In this document: positions 22,394 to 31,303 of the stretch, piece after piece | Numbering within the stretch: position 1 is the first letter of the stretch | How the letters are laid out: each line of letters begins with the position of its first letter | NCBI GenBank assembly: GCA_050251715.1 | Contig: JBFWMG010000026.1 | Location: 1-53,989 of the forward strand | DNA: 53,989 nucleotides | Direction: 5' to 3' | Source: JBFWMG01 sp050251715 | GTDB taxonomy: Bacteria > Desulfobacterota > Desulfovibrionia > Desulfovibrionales > Desulfovibrionaceae | Program-made: the position numbers and the translations under genes | The notes under the pieces: generated by a model | Told to the model about the DNA's origin: nothing | Database searches by the model: none | Seen by the model: the letters and a program-made list of their open reading frames with translations, nothing else

Positions 22394-25102
22394 ATGAAAA
22401 AAAAGACAGCGGCCGCGCACGCGGCCCAGGACGACTCGGCGGCCGCCAGGCTTGACGCGGCCCGCACGCACTGCATCGCAACCAGCCTGCCCGGCCCCCA
22501 GTGGGACCGGGCAGGCTGTGCTTTTGAGGCGGCGTACAGCGGCGTGGTGGACGCCTTCCTGCGCGAGCGGCTTGCCGAAATCCAGGCGGGCATCCCCCAG
22601 GACGGCGAGCCCTTTGCCGTCGTGGCCGTGGGCGGCTATGGGCGGGCCCAGCTCTCCCTTGGTTCCGATATCGACCTGCTCCTCGTCTGTCCCGACGCCA
22701 TCCCGCCCCATGCCCTCGATCTGGCGCAGCCGCTCTTTTTGCCGCTGTGGGACATGGGGTTTGCCCTGGGCCACGGCTTCCGCACCATCAATGACTGCAT
22801 CGACCTGTCGCGCAAGGATTACCAGGTGTTCGCCTCGTTGCTCGACGCGCGGTTCATAGCGGGCGATCCCGCCGTGCATGAACAGTTGGTGGCCCAATTC
22901 CAGCGCCGTGTGGTGGCCAAGCGGGGCAAGCGGTTTCTGGAATGGTTGCTGGACGGGGCCGACGCGCGCAGGCGCCGCTTTGGCGACGCGGCCTCCATGC
23001 TCGAACCGCAGATCAAGGAGGGCGTGGGCGGCCTGCGCGACGTGCACCGCATCTACTGGCTGGCCAAGGTGGTGCACGGCGGCCCCCAACCTGGCGCGGA
23101 GCTGGCCCGGTTGCTCATGGGCGACGAGGATTTCGCCCAGCTTGAGGCGGACCACGCCCTGGTGCTGGCGGCGCGCGACAGGCTGCACCAGGCGAGCGGG
23201 CGCAAGAACGACGTCCTGTATCTGGACTTGCAGCCGGGCATAGCGGCGGGGTTGGGATTCGGGGACGAGGGCGGCGTGCTGGGCGTGGAGCGGTTCTTGG
23301 CCCGCCTGCACGGCGCCATGGCCTCCATCAAGGCGCTGGCCGAGGCGTTTTGGCACGCCCATGGCCCGGCGCGGCCCGTGGCCGGCCTGGAGGGCGCGGC
23401 GCTGGAAACCGCCATGGCCCACCTGCCCGAGGGCGTCATCCTGGGCGAGGGCGGCCTGGCCTTTGCCTCCGACGCGGCGGTGGACGAGGAGCCGCTGCGC
23501 ATCATGCGGCTCTTCGAGGCCATGAATGCGCTGGGCGCGCCCCTGTCGTGGCATGGCCGCAAGGCGGTGGCGGCGCGGCTGGACCTGGTGCGGGGCGAAT
23601 TGGCCGCCTCCACGGCGGCCTATGCGATCCTGGAACGCATTCTTCTGTCGGGCCGCGCCTATGGCACGCTGGTGCAGATGCACGAGATCGGCGTGCTGGG
23701 CGCGCTGCTGCCCGAGTTCGCCACGGTGCAGGACATCGTGCAGTTCGACGCCTACCATACCTGGCCCGTGGGGCGGCACACCCTGGAGGTCATCCGCAAT
23801 CTGGAAACGCTGGATGCGGCGCAGATCCCCGTGTTTTCGCGCCTGTGGAGCGAGGTGGGCGACAAGCGCGCCCTGCTGCTGGCCGCGCTGTTCCACGACC
23901 TGGGCAAGGGCCGCAAAAAGCATGAGGAATTGGGCGCGGCCATTGCCCGCGACGTGCTGTCCCGCTGGGGCGTGGCCGACGGCGTGGCGCGCGAGGTGGT
24001 GTTTTTGGTGCGCTGCCACCTGGAGCTGGCCGTGACCGCCACCCACCGCGACCTGGGCGACGAGGCCGAGGTGGTGCGCGTGGCGGGATTGATCAACGAG
24101 CCCGCCAAGCTGAAGCGGCTGTACCTCCTCACCTATGCCGATGCCCACGCCACCGGCCCCAAGGCGTGGTCGGAGTGGTCGGCGCGGCTGATGAGTGAGC
24201 TGTTTTTCAAGGTGCTGCACATCCTGGAGCAGAGCAAACTGGCCGTGCCCCACGCGGCCCAGAAGATGCTGCGCACCCGCGACCGGGTGCGGCAGCAGGC
24301 GGCGCTGTACCACAAGGAGACGCTCCCCGCCGAAAAGGTGGCGTATTACCTGGAGCAGTTGCCGCCGCGCTACACGCTGAACACCGAGGCCGAGGACATG
24401 CTGCGGCACATGGAGCTGGTGCGCGAGCTGGAACGCGAGATCGCGGACGCCGAACGCCGCCTGCCGCCCGCCCGGGCCATGATCGGCGTGGTGGCCGTGA
24501 CCGCCCGCCGCATGGAGGAGGGCATCTGGGAGGTCAGCGTGGCGGCCAAGGACCAGCCGGGCATTTTTGCGGCCATCGCCGGGGTGCTCTCGTTGCAGGA
24601 CATCAACATCTTTGCCGCCGACGTGTACGTGTGGCGCGACGGCACGGTGGTGGACGTGTTGCGGGTGTCCAACCCGCCCGACGCCCTGTATCCGGACGAG
24701 GCGTGGAAGCGCGCCCGCAGCGCCGTGCGCTTCGCCATGACCGGCAAGCTCTTTCTCGACTACCGCATCGAGCAGAAGCGGCTGTCGCCCCTGGCCGGGG
24801 GCGCGCCGCCGCCCAGGCCGGTGACCGTGCGGGTGAACAACGACATTTCCGATTTCTATACGGTCATCGAGGTCAAGGCGCGCGACCGCATCGGCCTGTT
24901 GTTCGAAATTGCCCATACCCTGAACCAGTTGCAGGTGGACGTGCATGTGGCCAAGGCCGCCACCCACGGCTGCAACGCCTCGGACGTGTTCTATGTGCGC
25001 GACGCCTACCATCAGAAGATAGTGGACGAAGCGCAGGTGGAAGAGGTACGAAGGGCGCTCACGCACCGCCTGGGCCGCAAGCCGCAGCCGCTTGACATGT
25101 AG
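22394..25102 (+). CDS. glnD: [Protein-PII] uridylyltransferase/uridylyl-removing enzyme GlnD
   Basis: A 902-residue bifunctional nitrogen sensor. In order: nucleotidyltransferase (VGGYGRAQLSLGSDIDLLL, about 75-100, with the GG and DxD residues), a GlnD-specific helical part (EGVGGLRDVHRIYW), HD domain (FDAYHTWPVGRHTLEVIRNL and LLLAALFHDLGKG, about 455-520), and two C-terminal ACT domains (about 705-790 and 815-895) that sense glutamine. It modifies and demodifies Tyr51 of the PII protein encoded just upstream. No strong ribosome-binding site precedes the ATG at 22394, and repeat copy B lies in the 156-bp gap, so the start is less certain than the identity. Confidence 0.93.
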   Translation: MKKKTAAAHAAQDDSAAARLDAARTHCIATSLPGPQWDRAGCAFEAAYSGVVDAFLRERLAEIQAGIPQDGEPFAVVAVGGYGRAQLSLGSDIDLLLVCPDAIPPHALDLAQPLFLPLWDMGFALGHGFRTINDCIDLSRKDYQVFASLLDARFIAGDPAVHEQLVAQFQRRVVAKRGKRFLEWLLDGADARRRRFGDAASMLEPQIKEGVGGLRDVHRIYWLAKVVHGGPQPGAELARLLMGDEDFAQLEADHALVLAARDRLHQASGRKNDVLYLDLQPGIAAGLGFGDEGGVLGVERFLARLHGAMASIKALAEAFWHAHGPARPVAGLEGAALETAMAHLPEGVILGEGGLAFASDAAVDEEPLRIMRLFEAMNALGAPLSWHGRKAVAARLDLVRGELAASTAAYAILERILLSGRAYGTLVQMHEIGVLGALLPEFATVQDIVQFDAYHTWPVGRHTLEVIRNLETLDAAQIPVFSRLWSEVGDKRALLLAALFHDLGKGRKKHEELGAAIARDVLSRWGVADGVAREVVFLVRCHLELAVTATHRDLGDEAEVVRVAGLINEPAKLKRLYLLTYADAHATGPKAWSEWSARLMSELFFKVLHILEQSKLAVPHAAQKMLRTRDRVRQQAALYHKETLPAEKVAYYLEQLPPRYTLNTEAEDMLRHMELVRELEREIADAERRLPPARAMIGVVAVTARRMEEGIWEVSVAAKDQPGIFAAIAGVLSLQDINIFAADVYVWRDGTVVDVLRVSNPPDALYPDEAWKRARSAVRFAMTGKLFLDYRIEQKRLSPLAGGAPPPRPVTVRVNNDISDFYTVIEVKARDRIGLLFEIAHTLNQLQVDVHVAKAATHGCNASDVFYVRDAYHQKIVDEAQVEEVRRALTHRLGRKPQPLDM

Positions 25103-25152
25103 GAGCCGTGCGGGACGGTGCTCGTCGAACGGATGGACCGAAGGAGGGGGGG

Positions 25153-25617
25153 ATGGTGGATGCAACCGCAGCCGGAGCAACCGTTACGCCCGGCGAACGC
25201 GCCCGGGAGCTTTTCGCTTCCGGCTTTTTTTGTGCCGAAAGCGTGCTCAAGGCCGTGGCCGAGGCCAAGGGGATTGCCAGCGAGTACATTCCGGGCGTGG
25301 CCACGGGATTCTGCTCCGGCGTGTCCCGCACCCAGGACCGCTGCGGCGCGCTGTCCGGCGCGGTCATGGCCGTGGGCCTCATCTATGGCCGCCGCGAACC
25401 CGATGAAACGGTCGACGACTGCTACATGCGCACCATCAAGCTGGTGCGCCGGTTCAAGGAGCGGTTCGGCAGCCTGGACTGCACCACGCTCTGCGGCCAC
25501 GACCTGTCCACGGAAGAGGGCAGGGCGGCCTTCAAGGAGCGGGACGCCAAGGCCCGTGTCTGCCTGGGGCTTGCCGCGGCCGCCACGGAAATGGCGCTGG
25601 AACTCCTGGACGCGTAG
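25153..25617 (+). CDS. C-GCAxxG-C-C family protein
   Basis: A 154-residue protein with the family pattern: FCAESVLKAVAE, then FCSGVSRTQDRCGALSGAVMAVGL (the C-GCAxxG-like centre; here RCGALSG), then LDCTTLCGHDLS and a last cysteine in RVCLGLAA. The conserved cysteines suggest a redox or metal role; the family function is not established. The start at 25153 has AAGGAGGG upstream. It is followed closely by a TSUP transporter. Confidence 0.82.
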   Translation: MVDATAAGATVTPGERARELFASGFFCAESVLKAVAEAKGIASEYIPGVATGFCSGVSRTQDRCGALSGAVMAVGLIYGRREPDETVDDCYMRTIKLVRRFKERFGSLDCTTLCGHDLSTEEGRAAFKERDAKARVCLGLAAAATEMALELLDA

Positions 25618-25632
25618 CGGGAGACCGGGAAC

Positions 25633-26355
25633 GTGTCGCCCTATCTAGCCAACGCCCCCATATTCTTCATTGCCGGACTGATGCAGGGCGCCACGGGCTT
25701 TGGCTCGGTGCTGGTGGCCCTGCCGCTGGTCACGCTGCTGCTCGACGTGAAGCAGGCGGTGCCGCTGACCACGCTCAACGCCTTTGTCATCACCGTGGCG
25801 CTGGGCTATTCGCTGCGCAGGGTCTTTGACCGGGACAAGGTGCTGCCGCTGGTGGTGGGTTGTCTGCCCGGATCGCTGCTCGGCGTGTACCTGCTCAAGA
25901 GCGTGGACAGCAAGGCCATCCTGTTTGGGCTGGGCGTGCTGTTGCTGTGCTTTGCCGTGTGGGGGCTCTTTTTCCGCCAGGCGCCGCGCGGCCTGTCCAC
26001 GCGCTGGGGCTACCTGTCCGGCTTTTTGACCGGGGCCATTGGCGCGGCGGCCAGCGCGGGCGGTCCGCCCACGCTCATCTACATGGCGCTGACGGGCTGG
26101 TCCAAGGACACGGTGCGCGCCACCCTGTCGTGGTTCTTCCTGTTCACCGGCACGGTGACGGTCCTGGCCCACGCCTTGTCCGGCGTGACCACGAGCCATG
26201 TGCTCGGCCTGTTCGCCGCGTCCGCGCCGTGCTCCTTTGTGGGGGTGCTCGCGGGCATGCGCCTGGCGCGCCGCCTGACCGAGCACGGCTACCGCACGGC
26301 CATGTTCGTTCTCATCGCCTGCCTGGGGAGCATGCTGCTCGCCCGAGTCATGTAA
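25633..26355 (+). CDS. TSUP (TauE/SafE) family membrane exporter
   Basis: A 240-residue protein with about seven or eight hydrophobic segments and the TSUP repeat signature (GLMQGATGFGSVLVALPLV near the start and FLTGAIGAAASAGGPPTLIYMAL in the second half). The family exports sulfite, sulfonates or sulfoacetate-like anions; substrate not readable. It starts at GTG (25633) behind GGGAG, 16 nt after the preceding gene. Confidence 0.85.
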   Translation: MSPYLANAPIFFIAGLMQGATGFGSVLVALPLVTLLLDVKQAVPLTTLNAFVITVALGYSLRRVFDRDKVLPLVVGCLPGSLLGVYLLKSVDSKAILFGLGVLLLCFAVWGLFFRQAPRGLSTRWGYLSGFLTGAIGAAASAGGPPTLIYMALTGWSKDTVRATLSWFFLFTGTVTVLAHALSGVTTSHVLGLFAASAPCSFVGVLAGMRLARRLTEHGYRTAMFVLIACLGSMLLARVM

Positions 26356-26388
26356 CCGGGCGTCCTGGCGCGGCAAAAAAGGAACCTC

Positions 26389-27258
26389 ATGGAACGCAAA
26401 GCCATCGCGGCCCTGGCCATGACGCTCTGTTTCTGGGCCTCCGCCTTTGTGGCCATCCGGGTGGCGCTGGCGGGCGGATTTGGGCCCGGCCACCTGGCGC
26501 TGTTCCGCTTTCTGGTGGGCTCGGCCGCCATGGGCGTGCTGGTGGCGGTGCGCGGCGGGGCGCGCCTGCCCCGGTGGCGCGACATGCCCGTGGCCCTGGT
26601 GCACGGTTTCCTGGGCTTTTTCGTGTACCATGTGGCGCTCAACTGGGGCGAGCGGACCGTGAGCGCCGCGTCGGCCTGCTTTCTCGTCGGCTCCATTCCG
26701 GTGTTCATGGCCGTGCTGGCCGTTGTCCTGCTCAAGGAACGGCTGACGCCCCTGGCCTGGGCGGGCATGGCGGTCAGCATGGCGGGGGTGGCGTGCATCG
26801 CCCTGGGCGAGGGCGGCGGGCTGCGCATCGACACGGGGGCATTGCTGGTTTTGTTGGCCGCGCTCGGCGTCAGCCTGTATTACGTGCTCATCCAGCCGTA
26901 TCTGGCGCGGTACGGTTCCCTGGGCTACACGGCCGTGACCATGTGGCTGGGAACGGCGTGCATGTTGATTTTTACGCCCGGTCTGGGGCAGACTGTGTCC
27001 CAGGCGTCAGCGGAGGCCGTGTTGGCCGTGGTCTATCTGGGGGTGTGCCCCGGCGCGTTGGCCTATGCGGGGTGGAATTATGCCATCAGCCGGGGCAACG
27101 TGGCGCGCATTGGCGCCACGCAATTCCTCATGCCCGGCATCACCATTGTCATAGGTTGGGCGTGGTTGGGCGAGCTGCCTTCACGCACCGCCCTGGCCGG
27201 AGGGTGCATCGCCCTGGCGGGGGTCGTGGTGGTGACGCGTTCCCGCCGGAACCGTTGA
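26389..27258 (+). CDS. DMT-superfamily transporter (EamA domains)
   Basis: A 289-residue, ten-span protein with two EamA repeats: the first opens MTLCFWASAFVAIRVALAGG and has LFRFLVGSAAMG, the second covers about 150-280 with LVLLAALGVSLYYVLIQPYL and GATQFLMPGITIVIGWAWLGE. The family exports amino acids or other metabolites. It probably ends the operon started at 25153; the 33-bp gap carries AAAAGGAACC before the ATG. Confidence 0.88.
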   Translation: MERKAIAALAMTLCFWASAFVAIRVALAGGFGPGHLALFRFLVGSAAMGVLVAVRGGARLPRWRDMPVALVHGFLGFFVYHVALNWGERTVSAASACFLVGSIPVFMAVLAVVLLKERLTPLAWAGMAVSMAGVACIALGEGGGLRIDTGALLVLLAALGVSLYYVLIQPYLARYGSLGYTAVTMWLGTACMLIFTPGLGQTVSQASAEAVLAVVYLGVCPGALAYAGWNYAISRGNVARIGATQFLMPGITIVIGWAWLGELPSRTALAGGCIALAGVVVVTRSRRNR

Positions 27259-27322
27259 AATCGCATCGGCGGAACATGTGGAAATCTTTGAATGATGTAG
27301 CCGCAAACAATTTTGAAAGCAC

Positions 27323-27351
27323 TTGTCATTGTTACAATATTACGCTATGGC
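27323..27351 (+). promoter_or_regulatory. Possible promoter of the zinc-ribbon gene
   Basis: TTGTCA (27323-27328), 17 nt, TATGGC (27346-27351), in an AT-rich patch 29 nt before the ATG of the next gene. Confidence 0.45.
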
Positions 27352-27379
27352 TCATCTCTTGTGACAACGCGGAGGAGTC

Positions 27380-27538
27380 ATGAGCGAACAAGAGAAAAAT
27401 GAAGCCATTGAAGTGAAGTGTCCCAAGTGCGGGCTGACTGAAATCGTCTACATCCCCAAGGAAGAGATACCCAAATGCCCCGACTGCAAGGTGCGCATGG
27501 TGGTGAACGAACTGCTTTCCGAGGGGAAATCGTACTAG
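27380..27538 (+). CDS. Small zinc-ribbon protein
   Basis: A 52-residue protein starting MSEQEKNEAIEVKCPKCGLTE and ending in LSEGKSY. Two CxxC knuckles (CPKC at 14-17 and CPDC at about 33-36) are spaced as in a rubredoxin-like or zinc-ribbon fold. GGAGGAG stands just before the ATG. It precedes an amino-acid ABC operon by 57 bp, and no strong terminator lies between, so it may be cotranscribed. No function is assigned. Confidence 0.82.
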   Translation: MSEQEKNEAIEVKCPKCGLTEIVYIPKEEIPKCPDCKVRMVVNELLSEGKSY

Positions 27539-27595
27539 GCTGTGTCTGACGTGGCACCCCGTTGAACCTGAACAAACGCCTTGCGGAGGAAAAAG

Positions 27596-28411
27596 ATGAA
27601 AAAAATCATGCATCTGCTAACAGTCATGTGCGTTGTGCTCATGACCGCGTCCATGGCCTTTGCCGCGGACATCGAATTGGCCAAGAAGTCCACCCTGAAT
27701 AAGATCCTGGAGCGCGGCGAGCTGCGCGTTGGTTTCGAAGCGGCCTACATGCCCTTTGAAATGACCGACAAGACCGGCAACTTCGTGGGCTTTGACATCG
27801 ATATGGCCAAGGAAATGGCCAAGGCCATGGGCGTGAAGTTCGTGCCCGTGAACACCGCCTGGGACGGCATCATCCCGGCGCTTCTGACCGACAAGTTCGA
27901 CATCATCATGTCCGGCATGACCATTACGCAGGAGCGCAACCTGCAGATCAACTTCGCCACGCCCAACATCATCGTGGGCCAGACCATGCTGACCAACAAG
28001 AAGCACGCCGCCGCCAAGAACTACAAGTATTTCAACGACCCCAAGTACATCATCACCTCCAAGCTGGGCACCACCGGCGAACAGGCCGTGAAGCGCCTCT
28101 TGCCCAAGTGCACCTACAAGTCCTTTGAGACCGAGCAGGAAGCCGCCCTGGAAGTGGTCAACGGCAAGGCCGACGCCTTTGTCTACGACCTGCCTTTCTG
28201 CGTGGTCTTCAACGCCCAGCAGGGCGGCAACCTCATCTTCCTGGATGAGCCCTTCACCTTCGAGCCCCTGGCCTGGGCCGTCAACAAGGGCGACCCGGAC
28301 TTCCTGAACTGGCTGAACAACTTCCTGTTCCAGATGAAGAACGACGGTCGCTACGAGCGCATCTACAATAAGTGGATCAAGAGCACCGACTGGATCAAGG
28401 ACGTTCAATAA
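27596..28411 (+). CDS. Polar amino-acid ABC transporter, periplasmic binding protein
   Basis: A 271-residue SBP family 3 protein. Signal peptide ends AFA|ADIE. Family features: ELRVGFEAAYMPFEMTDKTG, FVGFDIDMAKEMAKAMGV, WDGIIPALLTDKFDIIMSGM, LGTTGEQAVKRLLP and GKADAFVYDLPF. It delivers a polar amino acid (glutamine, cystine or similar) to the permease and ATPase encoded next. GGAGG precedes the ATG by eight nt; the alternative upstream ATG at 27581 lacks a ribosome-binding site. Confidence 0.93.
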   Translation: MKKIMHLLTVMCVVLMTASMAFAADIELAKKSTLNKILERGELRVGFEAAYMPFEMTDKTGNFVGFDIDMAKEMAKAMGVKFVPVNTAWDGIIPALLTDKFDIIMSGMTITQERNLQINFATPNIIVGQTMLTNKKHAAAKNYKYFNDPKYIITSKLGTTGEQAVKRLLPKCTYKSFETEQEAALEVVNGKADAFVYDLPFCVVFNAQQGGNLIFLDEPFTFEPLAWAVNKGDPDFLNWLNNFLFQMKNDGRYERIYNKWIKSTDWIKDVQ

Positions 28412-28514
28412 CCGTCTGGTCTTATTGATGTTGCAGTGAGTGTGGACAGGGGCGGCCAGTCGGCGGCCCCTGTCCTTGTTCACCCCCGCGCAACCTCAAA
28501 CAATCGAAGGCATC

Positions 28515-29525
28515 ATGAGCAGTTCCGGGTTGGGTATAAGGCGAAGCAAGGCCTATTATTTTTGGTGGAAGAGCGCTTTCGTGTGCGCCGTGCTCCTTTC
28601 CATGAGCGCGTTGTACTATTCCACCGCCAAGGTCGATTACGTCTGGCGTTGGTATCGTGTCCCCCAGTACTTCTATTATGAGAAGACAGTGGACGTGACC
28701 TCCGACGTGGAAGGCGATGTCTCCGCCGTCATCAAGGAAGGCAAGACCGCCAAGGTGGAAGTGAAGGGCTTGGACGGCGAAACCGCCGTCTACCAGATCC
28801 CCGAAGGCACCATCACCGTGCAGCGGGGCGACATGATCTCCCCCGGCGATCCCTTGGGCTACTACAAGGAATGGAGGGTGGGCCTCCTGATGGTGGGCTT
28901 GTGGATCACCCTCAAGGTGAGTTTCCTGGCCATCATCCTCGGCATCATCATCGGTCTGGCCACAGGGCTTGCCCGCATTTCCGACAACCCGGCCTTCAAA
29001 TGGAGCGCCATCACCTACATCGAGCTCATACGCGGCTCGCCGCTCCTGGTGCAGATTTTCATCTGGTATTTCGTGTTCGGCACGCTGGTCAATTCCATGC
29101 TCATGCGCAACGGGTTCGACCAGGTGTCCCCCATGGTCTTCGGCGTGCTCTCCCTGGCCTTTTTCGCGGGCGCGTACATCGCCGAGATCGTGCGCGCGGG
29201 CATCCAGTCCATCCATCGCGGCCAGGTCGAGGCAGCCCGTTCGCTGGGGCTCAACGGCACGCAATGCATGATCCATGTCGTCCTGCCCCAGGCGTTCCGG
29301 CGGATCCTGCCCCCGCTGGCCGGACAGTTCATCAGCCTGGTCAAGGACTCCTCGCTGCTCGGCCTCATCGCCATCCGCGAGCTGACCAAGGCCACCCGCG
29401 AGGTGGTGACCACCAGTTTGCAACCCTTCGAACTGTGGTTCCTGTGCGCCATACTCTACCTCGTGTTGACGTTTGCATTGTCCATGTTGCTGCAACACAT
29501 GGAAAAAAGGATGGTGAACTCGTGA
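28515..29525 (+). CDS. Polar amino-acid ABC permease with an extra soluble insert
   Basis: A 336-residue permease, longer than usual for the His/Glu/Gln family (about 220-250). The core (about 120-336) is standard: GLWITLKVSFLAIILGIIIG, YIELIRGSPLLVQIFIWYF, the EAARSLGLNGTQCMIHVVLP coupling loop and GLIAIRELTKATREV. Between the first span (about 20-40) and the core is a soluble beta-rich stretch (about 55-115; VTSDVEGDVSAVIKEGKTAK, GTITVQRGDMISPGDPLG). Its topology places it on the outside, so it may contact the binding protein. GAAGG precedes the ATG. Stop overlaps the ATPase start (GTGA). Confidence 0.9.
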   Translation: MSSSGLGIRRSKAYYFWWKSAFVCAVLLSMSALYYSTAKVDYVWRWYRVPQYFYYEKTVDVTSDVEGDVSAVIKEGKTAKVEVKGLDGETAVYQIPEGTITVQRGDMISPGDPLGYYKEWRVGLLMVGLWITLKVSFLAIILGIIIGLATGLARISDNPAFKWSAITYIELIRGSPLLVQIFIWYFVFGTLVNSMLMRNGFDQVSPMVFGVLSLAFFAGAYIAEIVRAGIQSIHRGQVEAARSLGLNGTQCMIHVVLPQAFRRILPPLAGQFISLVKDSSLLGLIAIRELTKATREVVTTSLQPFELWFLCAILYLVLTFALSMLLQHMEKRMVNS

Positions 29526-30253
29526 TAGAGGTCCGCAACATCACCAAGACGTTCTATGTGCCCCACAAGGTCGAGGCGCTGAAGAACGTGTCCGCTACCG
29601 TGGCCGCGGGCGAGGTGGTCGTGGTCATCGGGCCGTCCGGCTCGGGCAAGTCCACCTTCCTGCGCTGCCTGAACCGCCTCGAATACGCGGATTCCGGCCA
29701 CATCCTCATCGACGGCGTGGACATCCTTTCGCCCAAGACCAACATCAACAAGATGCGGGCCGAGGTGGGCATGTGTTTCCAATCCTTCAACCTTTTTCCG
29801 CACAAGACCGTGCTGGACAACCTGCTCATGGCCCAGATGGTGGTGCGCCACCGGACCAAGGCCGAGGCCACGGAAAAGGCCATGGCCCTGCTCAAGAAGG
29901 TGGGCATCCACGAGAAATCCCATGTGTATCCTGACCAGCTTTCCGGCGGGCAGCAGCAGCGCGTGGCCATTGCCCGCGCCCTGGCCATGGACCCCAAGGT
30001 CATGCTTTTTGACGAGCCGACCTCGGCCCTTGACCCGGAAATGATCGGCGAGGTGCTGGACGTCATGAAAAACCTGGCCCGCGAGGGCATGACCATGGTC
30101 TGCGTGACCCACGAAATGGGGTTTGCCCGCGAAGTGGCGGACCGGGTTATTTTCATGGATTTCGGGAGCATCATCGAGGAGGGCACGCCCGAGCACTTCT
30201 TTGTGGCCCCGCAGCACGACCGCACCAAGCTCTTTTTGAGCCAGATACTCTAG
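29522..30253 (+). CDS. Polar amino-acid ABC transporter, ATPase
   Basis: A 243-residue ATPase of the GlnQ/HisP type. Walker A GPSGSGKST (about 37-45), Q-loop in GMCFQSFNLFPHKTVLDN, signature LSGGQQQRVAIARAL, Walker B VMLFDEPTSALDPE and the switch His in CVTHEMGF. It starts at GTG (29522), overlapping the permease stop by four nt, so the two are translationally coupled. A terminator follows 25 nt after the stop. Confidence 0.95.
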   Translation: MIEVRNITKTFYVPHKVEALKNVSATVAAGEVVVVIGPSGSGKSTFLRCLNRLEYADSGHILIDGVDILSPKTNINKMRAEVGMCFQSFNLFPHKTVLDNLLMAQMVVRHRTKAEATEKAMALLKKVGIHEKSHVYPDQLSGGQQQRVAIARALAMDPKVMLFDEPTSALDPEMIGEVLDVMKNLAREGMTMVCVTHEMGFAREVADRVIFMDFGSIIEEGTPEHFFVAPQHDRTKLFLSQIL

Positions 30254-30276
30254 CCTTCTTTGCCCTGGCGTTTTAT

Positions 30277-30302
30277 AAGGCTCCCTTGGGAGCCTTTTTT
30301 AC
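30277..30302 (+). terminator. Terminator of the amino-acid ABC operon
   Basis: AAGGCTCC (30277-30284) pairs with GGAGCCTT (30289-30296) and runs into TTTT. Confidence 0.88.
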
Positions 30303-30432
30303 ATGATTGGCCCAGCCGATGCGCGGGCGGGGGCACACGGCCTGGCGCACATGTGCCGGAATGGGCACGATCGGGCGGCTGGATCGGGCTGGCTGGATCT
30401 GTCGGTCTGTCAACAAATGGACATTTTTCCTC

Positions 30433-30462
30433 TTGACGTGCGCCACGATCTGACTGTAAGAG
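30433..30462 (+). promoter_or_regulatory. Possible promoter of rubrerythrin
   Basis: TTGACG (30433-30438), 18 nt, TAAGAG (30457-30462). Only the -35 is strong. Confidence 0.35.
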
Positions 30463-30547
30463 GAATCATTACTAGTTAACACCGGCTGGCCGTTATGCGT
30501 GCGACGCGTGGCGGGCCGGGCTGAAAAAAATGCAAAAGGAGTTTCGC

Positions 30548-31042
30548 ATGAGCAAGACATTGGAGAATTTGAAGGCGGCGTTCGCAGGGGAGTCCCAGGC
30601 CAATCGCAAGTATTTGGCCTTTGCGGAAAAAGCGGATCGCGACGGGCTGGGCCAGGTGGCCAAGCTGTTCCGCGCCGCCGCCGCCGCCGAGACCATCCAT
30701 GCCCACGCGCATTTGCGGGCCATGAAGGGCATCGGCACCACGGCGGAGAACCTGAAGGCCGCCATGGACGGCGAGGTCTACGAATACGAGGACATGTATC
30801 CGGACATGATAAAGGAGGCCGAGGCCGCTGGCGAAGCCGCCGCGCTGCGCAGTTTTTCGTATGCCAATGCGGTGGAGAAGGTGCATGCGGACCTGTACGC
30901 CAAGGCGTTGGCCGACCCGGCGGGCATGGCCGCCACCGACTACTACATCTGTCCTGTGTGCGGCTATACCCACGAGGGGCCGTACGAGGGCGCGTGCCCG
31001 GTGTGCGTGACCGACGGATCCAAGTTCGTCAAGGTCGATTAG
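30548..31042 (+). CDS. rbr: Rubrerythrin
   Basis: A 164-residue peroxide-reducing di-iron protein. The ferritin-like part has two EAxxH-type ligands sets: FAGESQANRKYLAFAEKA, ETIHAHAHLRAMKG and FSYANAVEKVHADLY, with YEDMYPDMIKEAEAAGE between. The rubredoxin end has CPVCGYTHEGPYEGACPVC. It detoxifies hydrogen peroxide in anaerobes. AAGGAG precedes the ATG by nine nt. Its stop TAG (31040-31042) forms the first bases of repeat copy C. Confidence 0.96.
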   Translation: MSKTLENLKAAFAGESQANRKYLAFAEKADRDGLGQVAKLFRAAAAAETIHAHAHLRAMKGIGTTAENLKAAMDGEVYEYEDMYPDMIKEAEAAGEAAALRSFSYANAVEKVHADLYAKALADPAGMAATDYYICPVCGYTHEGPYEGACPVCVTDGSKFVKVD

Positions 31043-31150
31043 AGCGTCTTAACTGTGAAAAAGAGTAGATGCTCTTATGCATTTTGTTGAAATAATGCTT
31101 CATTATTTCAACTCCTCGCAGTGTTTCAATGGTAAATGCGCTCGCCGGCG
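31040..31150 (+). repeat. Multi-hairpin repeat family 1, copy C
   Basis: It begins on the rubrerythrin stop codon (TAGAGCGTCTTA). Hairpin 1 is less perfect than in copy B. Hairpin 2 (31085-31111) is identical to that of copy B: GTTGAAATAATG, CTT, CATTATTTCAAC. Then CGCAGTGTTTCAATGG and a degraded end, GCGCTCGCC. Confidence 0.83.
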
Positions 31151-31303
31151 GTGTGGCGCGGCAAGCCTGGGGCGGCGCGTTTGCGCCGCCTTTTTTATGG
31201 CGGGATGTGGCGTGAAGATAATTTATGGCATGAACAATGCATGTGCACGGAATAGTTCCGGGCGGCATCCCGCCGCCCAGGCGTATCTGCAAAGGGGGAT
31301 TCC

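Noticed and set aside
22337..25180. 947-codon minus-strand open frame opposite glnD
   Set aside because: glnD is unambiguous on the other strand; the frame is a codon-position shadow.
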